64,000 nt of DNA, taken from Hordeum vulgare subsp. vulgare (Eukaryota > Streptophyta > Magnoliopsida > Poales > Poaceae). The notes under the pieces are model-generated. The model was not told where the DNA came from. It did no database searches and saw only the letters and a program-made list of their open reading frames with translations. This document shows positions 12,201 to 23,400 of the stretch, one piece after another; within the stretch, counting starts at the first letter, position 1, and each line of letters starts with the position of its first letter. Both the position numbers and the translations under genes were made by a program. The stretch is taken from NCBI RefSeq assembly GCF_904849725.1, contig NC_058523.1, forward strand, positions 340,421,948 to 340,485,947, written 5' to 3'.

Positions 12201-12376
12201 ACAACCCAGTACTACACTCGAAGACTAAGCACATCCAGATTCGTCATCATTTTCTTCGGGACCATGTCCTCAAGGGGAATATCCTCATCGACCATGTGAA
12301 GACTGATGATCAACTGGCAGATATCTTCACTAAGCCCTTGGATGAGAAAAGATTTTTAAGTTGCGGTGTGAGATAA
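9243..12376 (+). pseudogene. pol: Sirevirus pol (protease-integrase-RT-RNase H)
   Basis: The polyprotein processes itself, copies element RNA to cDNA and inserts it. The aspartic protease motif DSG is at 9276-9284. The pre-integrase zinc site has WHRRLGH but HLRGAC where Copia elements normally have HLCGAC, so one Cys is Arg (9768-9770). Integrase catalytic residues are in HMDLFGP, RSDNGTEF and VVERKNRT. Reverse transcriptase has YVDD near 11455-11466, and RNase H follows. A TGA at 11019-11021 stands where relatives have an Arg codon (CGA to TGA fits loss of a methylated CpG). A 1-bp deletion near 12068 shifts frame inside the STAEAEY motif of RNase H, and another shift near 12355 destroys the end. 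Clearly a Copia polyprotein, now inactive. Confidence 0.9.
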
Positions 12377-13141
12377 ATATCTTAGAATCTTCAAATGTTT
12401 TGTAAAAACATGCACACATCCTAACATTTATGCAAAATTGATGACTTATATGTGCAACACATGATGGATCGATTTTCTTCAACTGATGAAGAATATCACT
12501 CTGAATGTGAAGAAATCAACGAAGAAAATGATTCTCAGGGCCCTACGACAATTGTACGCGGCGTGTGTAATCAACATTCTTATATGGTGGGTCATGCCAC
12601 CGCCCAACGTGAAATTCCTCAAGTTTATTTTCTTCAATGTTCCATTTCCTCAAAATGTGTTTTTCTTCAAAACAGTTGTTCTTCATTGTGACGATTTATC
12701 ACAAAATCCTCAAGATACTCAAATCTTCAAAAACACTTGATGACTTTCGTTTGACTAGATAGACTATGATTTCAAGTCCTCAACATCATTCACTTATAGC
12801 TAATTCTTCAAGTTGATATTTCATCTAGTGAATGTGATCGGACCCTACTTTCCCTCTATGCTATTCTTATCCAGTCTATTCGATTCTTCATATGCGTTCT
12901 ACTTGAAACTTTGTTCAAAATCCTCACTGCGTCCTTGTCAGCTGATGATTATGTAACAAAATCCTCAACTCTTCAAAACTGTTTCTTTAATGCACAGTAA
13001 CTGAACCCCACTTCCCACGTTCGGATAACCACGATCTCCACTATCTCCACCGCCTTGCTCGGGAACTACACGTGTCCTGCGGAGACGTAGAGGCAGGGGC
13101 TGTTTGGTCCGAATTCTTTGCGCCAACAGTAATTGTCTGGC
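12377..13141 (+). other. Non-coding region between pol and the 3' ORF
   Basis: About 760 bp without a supported gene. It is AT-rich with many TCCTCA and TTCTTCA motifs until about 12990, then becomes GC-richer just upstream of the TATA box at 13142, as expected for a promoter-proximal segment. Confidence 0.5.
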
Positions 13142-13149
13142 TATAAATA
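13142..13149 (+). promoter_or_regulatory. Candidate internal promoter (TATA box) for the 3' ORF
   Basis: TATAAATA in the context GGCTATAAATATG. About 30 bases downstream the sequence turns C/T-rich and contains GAACCCTAGCGCC, typical of grass gene leaders (CCCTAG near the transcript start). It lies 600 bp upstream of the 3' ORF start and is not part of an LTR. Confidence 0.5.
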
Positions 13150-13425
13150 TGTCCTTATCCCCCTCGGCAAACACTTCTTTGCCCCATCACTCTCCTGCTA
13201 CAGCAAAAAGCACCGAACCCTAGCGCCACCGCTGGAAGTCTCGTCGCCGGCCAAGAAGAGCTTCACTGCCTCGACTTCTCCGTCGCCGGAACCACGCCGG
13301 AGTCGGAGCATCTTCGTCTGCCGCCGCCGTAGACGTCCTCTGCTGCCAAGTTAGGGCGCATTGGACACGCAACCGAAGAGCTTCTCTCTACAACTTTTAT
13401 ATGTTCTTCATGCATGCCTTCAAGG

Positions 13426-13743
13426 GTAAATAAAAACCCCATTTTTACAGCAAGTTAGATTTACTATTTTACATCTCCGATGTGAAATCTGTTTTTCCTC
13501 AAGAATCGATATGCACTTGATTCCTCAAACACTGCCTATCACCACACCATTGATGAACTTCACTAAGCATCTAAGATTTTCACGAGATTCCTAAATTGTG
13601 CGAATTTTCGGATCTGTACAACTCTCGAACCCAAGAACAGTATGCTTAGGCAAATTCCTCAACTGTCAAACTTTTTCATTTTCTTCAAATCTGAGAACGC
13701 ATATGACCTCTCCAAATTCCTCGCAACTATACTATGTTCACAG
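13426..13743 (+). other. Candidate 5'-leader intron of the 3' ORF
   Basis: The donor CAAGG|GTAAAT and acceptor ATGTTCACAG|GTAC bound a 318-bp AT-rich stretch lying between a GC-rich leader (13175-13425) and the ORF. If spliced, the ATG at 13734 is removed and the first in-frame ATG becomes 13752, eight bases into the next exon. Confidence 0.4.
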
Positions 13744-13751
13744 GTACACAC

Positions 13752-16576
13752 ATGTCAGCTGATGAATCTCTCGGTTCTCATCACATTAACTCATTTGCAG
13801 CGGTTCTTGAAGAAAAGCTTCAAGTCTCATCAGAATCCTCAAGAGTTCAATCTCATCAGCATAATCCTCAGCTGAAGAAAATGGAGGATGACAGAAAGCA
13901 GAAGAGAGGGAAGAAGCTTGAGCAGAATACAGCTTTGGATATCCCTGAGGATATTTACTTGGACTATTGCACACCTGATGAAAATGAAACAATGGTCAAG
14001 AGAAAAATTCGGCTTCAGAAGATAGAACGCCGATGGTCTAAGGAATGGAAGGAATACAGATTTGTAACTGCTAAGTATGCGAAGAAATTCGCCCTGAAGC
14101 CTCCTGGCAAACGGGCCCCACTTGAGGCTCATCAAGTAGCACACCCCTCAAGCCTCAAGACCATTGATGACTATCCTGATTAGAAGGACAAGCATTTGGC
14201 TAAGCTTAAGAAGCAGGCAGATGTTGCGGTGAGGAAATTCAATGAATCCTCAGCTGCTGCTTCAACTGCGGCTACTTCCTGTGCCGCCGAGACCTCTGGT
14301 TTAGCAATTCCTCAACCACAGTCTGTGCCATCAAAAACAAGGGATCCAACGCCTCAAGAGAAACCAGCTCAGGCATCAGTTACAAAACCCTCAGCACCAA
14401 AATCCTCAACGCTAAGATCCTCAGCACCACCACCAAAGCCTCAAGAGAAACCAGAACTGAAGTCGGTCATGAAGCCAATGCCCACTACCTCCAGCTCCTC
14501 ACTCCCAGCTGCAACCAGCTCGGAGACAAAGTCTTCACCACCACCTGTGAAGACTCAGGTGTCTGGTGAAAGAGCAACACAACCAAGCCCCAGCAAAATC
14601 ATCACATTCCCATCTGCATCAGAGGGTAGTGATGAATATGATGATCAAACTCTGCAAGCTATAATCAGAAACAAGCAGGAGAGGGTAGCTCAAGCATCTG
14701 GTAGCGCCATTCCTCTGGCCATGGACCCCAAGGTCCTCCTAGACTACATAAACATCTGGTATGAGGACCCAAACACTCCGGTTGATGATTTGAAACTTCC
14801 CCCTGGCATCAGCCACATGGTGGCCACATTCATCAACGAAGCCAAGTGGAAAGAACAATAAGCCAAGCAGGCCAAGGTTGCTAAGCTTAAAAAGGAGAAA
14901 ATCCTCAAGCAGGATCTCCTCAACTTGACGCCTGATGCACTGGTGTCAACACAGGCTGAGTTGAAGACTTTGACAGATAAGTACTCCAAGCTATCTGATC
15001 GTCAGAGTCTCAAAAGCAGTTTCATCAAATTTGCCACTAAAGTTGTTGATGACTACAACAAGATGGCTGCCCCTCCAGTACCAACTCCTCAGCCTCTGAT
15101 TGAAGAGCCAGCCGATGAATCTCCTCAAGCTGATGCAACTCCTCAAGCTGAGGAAATACCCCAAGAAAGTCGTGTGGATGTACCGGCTATTGAAGAAATA
15201 ACCATGGAAAATCCAGCTGATGAATCTGCTGCAGCTGGTGAGACTGACCCTGACCCAGACATCTGAAGTTTTGGACAAGGACACAGCTGAATTACTATGC
15301 CTCTGTGCTGTGTGGAAGAAACAAGATATTCCAGCACAGGCATATTCCTCATGTTGAACTTGAAGCAATACCATGCCTAGCTCCAGTCCTAAATGTCCTT
15401 CATGAAGCTGGACTGCTGCCAATGTGCTCAGACATATCTGATTGGAACAGTGAGCTCATTCTTCAGTTTTATGCCACTCTTCACATATCTGGCGATCCTG
15501 AAGACATTAACACCTGGGTGTTTGACTGGATGACGCAAAACACTCACTACAAGGCTCCTGCTACTGAGCTCCTGCGTGAACTGCCTATATCAATTCCCTC
15601 AGAGGTGGCTGTGAAGCTTTACGATGAGCGTGACTTGCCCAACGGGATGATGGAAGTCCTCATGAAGCCTTTGGCTGAAGGGCAATCACCGAGAAAAACC
15701 TTCCTCATCCACGAGCACAAATATACACCAAGGTCTGTTTACAGAATCCTCTGCAGTGTGCTTGCGCCGATCAAAGGCCATGATGATGAAGAAGATGTCG
15801 TAGGCATCATGAAGAATATCCTCTTCAACATCATCCATGGTATTCCTATCAACATACATGATTTCTTCTTGAGGACTTTGGCCGACAATGCTATGTGTCC
15901 ATTTGATCACAAGATATATGCCCCATGGATCATGAGATTGATCAGGACAAGGACAGGCATCAACTTCCACGCTGATTTCAACAACCATGTTGGTTATATG
16001 CCTCCTGTCAGGGTCAACAAGAAGACTTTCGAGCCAGTTGAAGGAAAAGTCAAGTCAGTGATTGATGAAGGCCGTAGGCCCCTTGATGGCCAGTTCAGAG
16101 AGCCGGAAGCTTATTCTTCATGGGATGATACTCAGACTCACCCGGCAAGCCCTGTTTCTCCTCGCGTGATGAATACAAGAGAGCTTCTCCTCAGTCTTCA
16201 CCAGAAGGTGGATCGCAATCACAAGTGGGTCAAACGCCAGTTCGGCGCCATTGTGAAAACCCTCACGGAAACACAGAACTCTGTGAAGCTTAACCATCAC
16301 TATTTGCATGAGGTTTTCGATCGCTCCTGGGCTACACGTGCTCATATGAAGACTCAGACAGAGCTTGAAGAATTGGACTTTGAGCGAGACTTTGACTGGT
16401 CGTGGCCGCCCAAGAAGAAGTTCAGCCCAATTCTAGTTCCAGACCTTGAAGATAGTTCCTTTTCTTCATTCCGCACTGCTGAATCTGATAAAGAACAGCT
16501 CGACACTGCCATCGGTCCAAGGAAGAAGACTACTCCCAAGAAGCATCACGCCTCTTCATCAACCGCCAAGAAGTGA
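13752..16576 (+). pseudogene. Sirevirus extra 3' ORF (transposon-protein-like)
   Basis: The frame from 13752 is open to TAG 14181, then continues in the same frame to TAA 14859 and TGA 15264. After a frameshift near 15270-15340 it is open to the TGA at 16574-16576. The N-terminal part is basic and helical, the middle is Ser/Thr/Pro/Ala-rich and low complexity, and the C-terminal 400 residues are a compact globular region with the segment DWNSELILQFYATL. That resembles the plant 'putative plant transposon protein' domain found in extra ORFs of grass retrotransposons (recalled, not searched). The tail is basic (PKKHHASSSTAKK). In Sireviruses an extra ORF at this place has been called envelope-like, but I see no signal peptide or membrane segment here, so I do not support that role. 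Function unknown. Confidence 0.7.
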
Positions 16577-17099
16577 AGTCTTCACGGGTGTTAGTCCTCA
16601 CTTTGTCCCTTTTTGTCACTTGATGACAAAGGGGGAGAAACTTGAGAGTTAATCTTCAAGCGGGATATTTTGGGGCTTATGAACTATATTTAAGTTGCAA
16701 ACTCTTGGCTCTTCTGAAGTTTTTATGTAATGAGTTGTAACTTAAGCCCGATGATACTCTGACGCTTTTTAACGCTTTTCTTCGCATGCTTATTCCTCAA
16801 GTTTTTAATGCACGCATGCTGGAATTCGTCAGATACCATTTGTCATCATGCATCTTCATTTTCTTCATACTATATGTTACATGTATGCATGATTTACAAG
16901 ACTCAGGGGGAGATCTCCATGATATAAATCATCAATGTGCATTTGTTGTGGAAAGCAAAATCCTCAAGATATGCGCATCTTCAGGGGGACTCTCTCTGAA
17001 TCTTGATTTCAAATTCCTCAAATAAGTTTTTACACTTCATATTTTTATCCCTGTTGAAGACTTAACCTAATTGTCATCAACCACAAAAAACGGGGAGAT
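16577..17099 (+). other. 3' untranslated region with multiple polypurine tracts
   Basis: Four purine blocks precede the 3' LTR: 16627-16640 (CAAAGGGGGAGAAA), 16904-16914, 16982-16990 and the terminal one at 17084-17099 (CAAAAAACGGGGAGAT) directly against the LTR start. The last is the plus-strand primer. Multiple upstream copies are a described Sirevirus feature. Confidence 0.8.
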
Positions 17100-18501
17100 T
17101 GTAAGTGCATCTAGTGCCCCTTAGTGATTTTGGTGGTTTGAAGACTTATAGGTTAAGTATCTAATGTGTTTATGAGTGTACACAGGATCTATAAGTCACT
17201 AAGGAGTTTGAGATATTTGATGAATATCGACCCCTAAAATGTATATCTTCGGTTCAAGAAATTGGTCTAAGGCTATAGAATTGAATCGCGAAGAATCTGC
17301 GATGAAATTGATATTCCTCATGAAGAAAATGAAATTGAGGAATTCGGTGCGTCCTGAAGAAAATCATTTTGAAGACTTTGAAGCATGAAGATTTACTCTT
17401 TCTGTTTTATTTTCTTCACACTTGAGTAATAGGACCACCGTACTGTTAAAGGGGGTTGAAGTTACACTTTGGAATGAATTTCCTCATGATGCTCAACCCA
17501 AGCCTAATCCTACCAAAAGCCTCAAGTGAGGAATACGAGTGACATGAGGACTCTCACAGTTGAGGGTTCCGACCGTTTCGATAGCCACACCACATCATTG
17601 GTCTTGTCCACACCAACGGTCATATTATTTAAGGGCATTAGTGTCAAATCATGTCAGGATGCGCCTAGGCTATAAATAGCCGCCCCCACAACCATTAGCT
17701 GGTTCGCTGCTCCGTTAGGAACTGACACTTGTCATAAGAGCAACCCAATTCCTCAGAGTCTTCGAGAGTAATTCATCGGTGAGGAAATACCCCAAACACC
17801 AAACCACAAACCAAGAACCAAGTGATTGAGCATCACTGAAGAAGTTGTTCCTGTCTGGGACTGAAGCCTTGTACCTTTGAGGACTGTGCATCCTCCAGAC
17901 GGTTAGGTGTCATGGTCTAGAGCAATCCAGCAGTCAATTGTGGATTGCTGGGTTTCCAAGTTTGTGAGGGTTTGGAAGTCTGCCCTGAAGACTTACCACG
18001 AGTCTTGGGCGAGGACTGTGTGTTCTTAGCCCAAGGAGAACACGGTAGGGACTTTGTGTCCTTTGGTTTGAATACCAAGCCGCTCCAAACCAGATGTACA
18101 ACTGTCACAACAGTTGGAACTGGGTCATCAACTACTGTCTTCGCTGTGAAACGGGTTCTAATTCCTCAACTTCTTACTTTCCTCAGATTATGTGTTGATG
18201 ACTTTCACTGTTACTGTTTGAAGAATTTGCTGAAGACTTTAGCAGAAATTCCTCAACCCCAAATTCTTCACGCTAGTTAATCCTCATATGTTTTCTGCGT
18301 GCCTGCTCACTGCGCAATCTGTTTTCACATTCCTCACACTAAAAAACTGTTGTTGTGAAACTTTGCACTTCTGATCCTTTACTATTTCCGCTGTAAGTTA
18401 GTCATCAGTGAGGAATTTCCTCAAAAGGAATTTCCTCAGTGATGAAATTCTAAAAATCTCCTATTCACCCCCCCCCCTCTAGTCGATATAACGCACTTTC
18501 A
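17100..18501 (+). repeat. 3' LTR of the Sirevirus
   Basis: It starts TGTAAGTGCATCTAG immediately after the polypurine tract and ends ACGCACTTTCA, followed by GAACC. It matches the 5' LTR along its length apart from scattered substitutions and the 15-bp difference near 18050. Confidence 0.93.
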
Positions 18502-20227
18502 GAACCTGATTTGGTAAAGGTACCTATGAAAGGCTATGTAGGAGTACATGGCGGGTTGTTTCATTGGAACCGTCCTTAGGAATTGAGTTCTGTGTATGTA
18601 ATCCAAGACTAGTTACTACCACATGTTGGGCCCTGAAATATGAGCCCGCTCGACTTATTAATCGTCTAGTACTCGGTCCAGGAGTTGCAAGTAGTTTATG
18701 GTGTTTGTAGTCATGCTGGAGGTCGTGCATAGTGCTGACCTTAGAGGTGGGCTATGATGCGGTAGGCAGTGGCACAGTGTACCAACTGGCACCCGGATGA
18801 TGGGCTTGGGAACCCTGCGCACATCGTTTGGGGCCGTGGCAGAAACCTCGGCCGGACTTACGTGCGGGTTCACTCTCAAATAGGCGATAAACCTGGACTA
18901 GGTATTAGTGTGGTTAACGGTCGTGGCCGACTCCCTCGCTCGGCTTCCGCTTGAAGGTTGCCGTGGTGCATGACGTGCACATGGCGATAAGTGGCGAGAG
19001 CGTATGTGAAGAAGTACACCCCTGCAGGGTTATGATCTATTCGGATAGCCGTGTCCGCGGATATGGACTACTTGGAGACATATGTTGTTCATTGATAACT
19101 TCAATGGGTACTCATAAAAAGTATCAAGATAAGTGTGAGTATCATGTGTGGCATTTCCATAGGGAGACGGAAAGGAGTCCATGATAGTGTATTGTTGTGG
19201 TGGTAGTGGACTCGTGTACGACTTATAAAAGTTGTTAAAAACTATTTGAAATTGTAGTTTAGTCTAGCCAAGAGTCAAAGTTGGCTTGCTGCATGAAATC
19301 CCACAACCTCTTTACTGATACATGTGCATGAGTAGATAGATCTGTCTAAAGTCTTGCTGAGTACTTTTGTACTCATGTTTGTTTAATAAATGTTGCAGAG
19401 GACACCCACGAGCCAATAGGTGGGTTCTATCTAGACCTCGATGATGATGAGTAGCTGGTGTCCCAGCTACGACCTGGCCCCTTTCAGAAGGGATTTGTAG
19501 ATAGTCAGGCTTTATGTCTTTTCCTTTCATCTGTCTGTACTCAGACAGCTTTTATGCTCCCGCTTGGTTTGTATGACTCTGCTTGTATGACTTGAGTGTC
19601 GGGTCGTGTGACCCCTGCCTGTATGAACATATTATGTAAGACTCTTCCGAGTCTTCTAAATAAATGTTGTGATGTTGTATGGTTATGTTGTGATCCCATT
19701 GTTTTATCTATGCATATCTAGTATGTCATGCGTACGTGTGATTCACTATGATATGTATGGGATTCGACACCTAGTCGTATGCCCTTAGTAGCTCTCTATA
19801 CAGAGAAATGCCCCTTTGTGCTTCCAACGAGCCTTGGTAGTTTGCTACTGCTCCGGACACATTGGTTGACCGGCATGTATCCTTCTTAGTTGTTGTGTCT
19901 GTCCCTACGGGGAAATGTCACGCGGTGTAATGGAGTCCTTGTAGCTTGCTACGACTGTCTACACTCACTGATGACCGACACCTGCTTTGCTGGGTTATGT
20001 ATGCCTGTCTCTGTACAATTGAGACACTTGAGTTTATGACTAGTTATGTCGACCCAGGTTCTCTGACATTGGAATGCTAGCGATACCTTTGCATACGTGA
20101 GTTAAAAGGCGCAAACGGTCCCGGCTAAGGTAAGGTGTCAGCCGTGGGGTTAACCGTGCGTGAGACCACAAAGGGATGCGCTGTGTTACAAGGTGGATGC
20201 CTATGGCTTAGGATCGGGGTCCCGACA

Positions 20228-20376
20228 GAGGGGGTTGGACCAAAAGGAAGAGGCCCTCGCTGACCGGGAAGCTGACGTCGCCATCCTGGAGCGGGAGGCC
20301 GCCCGGACCGCCTTCAACTAGGAGGCGAAGCACAAGCATCTCCTAACCATGAAAGACCATGTTCTTGTTGGCACGG
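20228..20376 (+). pseudogene. Element A antisense ORF, middle part
   Basis: This 149-bp piece sits between the solo LTR (TSD GAGGG at 20228-20232) and element B (TSD CACGG at 20372-20376). It reads DQKEEALADREADVAILEREAARTAFN and then a TAG, a strongly charged coiled-coil-like sequence that continues the text ending at 2663. It resumes at 59423 after element B, with a frame change. Confidence 0.6.
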
Positions 20377-20436
20377 TGTCGGTGCACTAAAGACTGGGGT
20401 CCCTAGTGCCCCAAACTTGTGCACGGGTGCAAAGAG

Positions 20437-23400
20437 TGTCACGCCCAAGATGCGACCCTATCCTCAATTTGGCACAAAGGCCTCGTCAGGGATAGAAGCG
20501 CATCTCGTCATGTCGCAAGAATGGATATCGTTACAAGTACATGTGCTGAAAAGAAGAGATATATAAAGAGTTGGCTTACACTCGCCACAAGCTACATCAG
20601 AGTCACATCAGTACATTACATAATCATCAAGAGTAAGAGCAGGGTCCGACTACGGACGAAAACAAACGACAAAAGAAGAACGACGTCCATCCTTGCTATC
20701 CCAGGCTGCCGGCCTGGAACCCATCTTAGATCGATGAAGAAGAAGAAGAAGGAGCAACTCCAAATGAACAATCAACGCGCTCGGGTCAAGTACCCTTTAC
20801 CTATACCTGCAACTGGTGTTGTAGTAATCTGTGAACCACAGGGGACTCAGCAATCTCATTTCGAAAGGTATCAAGACTAGCAAAGCTTAATGGGTGAGGC
20901 ATGGTTAAGTGGTGAGGTTGCAGCAGCGGCTAAGCATATATATAGGGTGGCTAACTTACGAGTACAAGAAATAAGAGAGGGAAGATCTACGCATAATGTA
21001 CGTGAACTACTGATGATCAAATGAATGATCCTGAACACCTACCTACGTCAGACATAACCCCACCGTGTCCTCGATCGGAGAAGGAACTCACGAAAGAGAC
21101 AATCACGGTTACGCACACAGTTGGCATGTTTTAATTAAGTTAACTTCAAGTTATCTAGAACCAGTTTTAAACAAAGCTTCCACGTTGCCACATAACCGCG
21201 GGCACGGCTTTCCGAAAGATTTAACCCTGCACGGGTGCTCCAACTAGTCCATCACAAATTACCACAAGCCGCATAGAAATCCTCAATCACGAAGCTCGCG
21301 ATCTCGTCGGATTCCCTAGTGGAAAACCTCAACTCTGAGAATACCCAAAGCATCACCGGAATCCCGATGCACAAGATATCTCGTCAAAGGTAAAACTAAT
21401 CCAGCAAGGCCGCCCGACGTGTCGACGATCCCGATAGGAGCCGCGTATCTCGTTCTCAGGACACGACGGATGGAACTACCTACGGGTGCCAAACCTCGAG
21501 TTTCCCCGTGGTGGCCCCGCAGGCAGACCGTTTGGGACCAACACCATCAGCACTGGCCCCCCTGTTTATGTAAAATTACTCCTCGGGTTCATGACGCCCT
21601 ATGCATTTCAATATTAACAAAATTATTATGTTGGGCAAATGTAGAACCAATGTTGGGCCTTGCCAGACCAGCTTTAATCTAAAATGAATTATCAAGGGGG
21701 TCCCCATAACAACCCCGATCGTGTTAGGAGCGCTCGTTTATGGAACATAACACCGGTAGCCGAAACTAAGGGGGCAAAGGTGGAACAAAACACCAGGCTA
21801 GAAAGGCCGAGCCTTCCACCTTTTACCAAGTATATAGGCGCATTAAATTAAATAGCATTAAATATGGTGATATGACAAGGAACCCATGTTGTCACATGGA
21901 AGCAACTGCAACTGCAACTAGCAACGCTAACACAGGGTTAAGCAAGCGGTAACATAGCCAATCAGTGGTTTGCTAGGTTGAACAGGTTGAGGGTAATCAT
22001 GGCATTGTTGAGAGGCTGATATTTAACATGTGGTAGGCAACGAGACATAAACGATAGAAGCGATAAAACTAGCATGGCAATGATAGTAATGGTATCTGGG
22101 GAAATGATCATCTTGCCTGAGATCCCGCTTGGAAGAAGAACGGTTCCGTGAAGCAGACAAACCGACGTAGTCGAACGGGTCCTCACAATCCGACACGCTG
22201 CGGAACTCTATCGAGACGAAGCAAACCGGAAACACAAATCAACACACGGAATTCACCACACGATGCACAACACAAATAATGCATGAGCAGCGGAATACAT
22301 GCACATCACGGCATGACAAATCACACAATCAATCACTACACATTAAGTGAAGTTCAATATGCAACGGGTTGCATACTGATGAAACTCCACATACGACTTA
22401 TTTAGTTCTATCCCGATTATCTATGCGGCAATATTAATGTTGTCAAACATGCAAGAGGTGAAGCGGAAATTAAACTACCTATCTAGGAATTTTAAGTGAG
22501 GTCGGAAATGACATATAGCATCTCCGAGACGACCTCACATGTTAATTTACAATTCTGTCCAGATCTGAGTTAACACATTTAATTAGTTGTTAAACAGCAA
22601 AACAAATAGGTTCTCGTGGTTCTACGCCTCATTTCAAGCAATCTACACATAAAGAACATCTCCAACGGAGCTACGGATCAAAAGTTACAAGCACCGCAAG
22701 ATATGATGGCATGAATGCAATATGTGTGCAACGACGGCTACGAGCACTTCAAAACATACAACCCGCAAGAGAAAATGAAACTACACGAGATTCTAAGCGA
22801 GTTTCATGTAGGACACGATCGAAACGGAGCTACGGTTCAAAAGATACGAGCAAAACAAGAAATGACTACAATCCGCCAAAATCAGCCACATAGCATTTTC
22901 TACACCCCACAACTATGGCTACACAACTCCGATATGCTCAAGCAAGGCATGGCACGGAGGAGGGCAAGAAGAACTACTACAAACAACTAACAACAACTAT
23001 CATGGCAGCAAGGAACACTAGGGAAAGAAGTCACAAAATGGCTTCCCACACACTATTTCAGACTTAGTGAAAATAACACCTCATGAAAGTGCAGTTTTCA
23101 GCCTGAAGGCATATTGACAGCAGCAAAACCATAAGCTACAGGGCTCCAAATGGCATGAAAATTTACAGCATGCTAGAGAAACATAATGGCTACAACTAAC
23201 TCCATTGGACCAACCTCAAAAGAGCTACAGATCACAAGATGCAAGCAAGACAAGACAGCAACAAAATATAACAGATTCCAGACTTAGAAATATTTCAGCT
23301 ACTCTAAAACAGCACTATTTCTAGCAACTTGAGAGCAAGCAAACAACACCTAAACATGCATTTCTATTGCAACCATAATACCAGGGGCTAAACAAAACAT

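Larger units (their letters stand above)
4988..18501 (+). mobile_element. Complete Sirevirus-type Copia element (Maximus-like)
   Basis: This 13.5-kb element is bounded by two near-identical LTRs (4988-6404 and 17100-18501) and flanked by GAACC at 4983-4987 and 18502-18506. In order it holds an LTR, tRNA-iMet primer site, gag with a zinc knuckle, protease, integrase, reverse transcriptase and RNase H, an extra 3' ORF of about 2.8 kb, several polypurine blocks and the second LTR. The domain order (integrase before reverse transcriptase) is that of Copia; length, extra 3' ORF and multiple polypurine tracts are Sirevirus traits. By eye the LTRs differ at about 35-40 positions of 1400 (2.5-3%), which at the usual grass LTR rate suggests roughly one million years. 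All three genes are now broken. Confidence 0.93.
2664..20227 (+). mobile_element. Solo LTR (about 4.0 kb, Tekay-like), split by the Sirevirus insertion
   Basis: It begins TGTCACATCCCTAG at 2664 and ends GGGGTCCCGACA at 20227, flanked by GAGGG at 2659-2663 and again at 20228-20232. Removing the Copia element at 4988-18501 and its duplicated GAACC leaves about 4045 bp with no primer site, polypurine tract or coding domain, as expected for a solo LTR formed by recombination between two LTRs. Its ends resemble those of the element at 43021-55879 (TGTAACACCC...GGGGTCCCCACA read on its own strand), suggesting a related Tekay-type family and a plus-strand orientation. The centre (3100-4000) is GC-rich with overlapping spurious frames; the flanks are AT-rich. 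Confidence 0.85.

Noticed and set aside
13734..13736. ATG at 13734 as start of the Sirevirus 3' ORF
   Set aside because: It lies within a likely acceptor sequence (ATGTTCACAG); the next in-frame ATG at 13752 remains after splicing. If there is no splicing, 13734 remains possible.
13752..16576. Envelope gene of a plant retrovirus
   Set aside because: No signal peptide, membrane segment or glycoprotein-like cysteine pattern could be seen.
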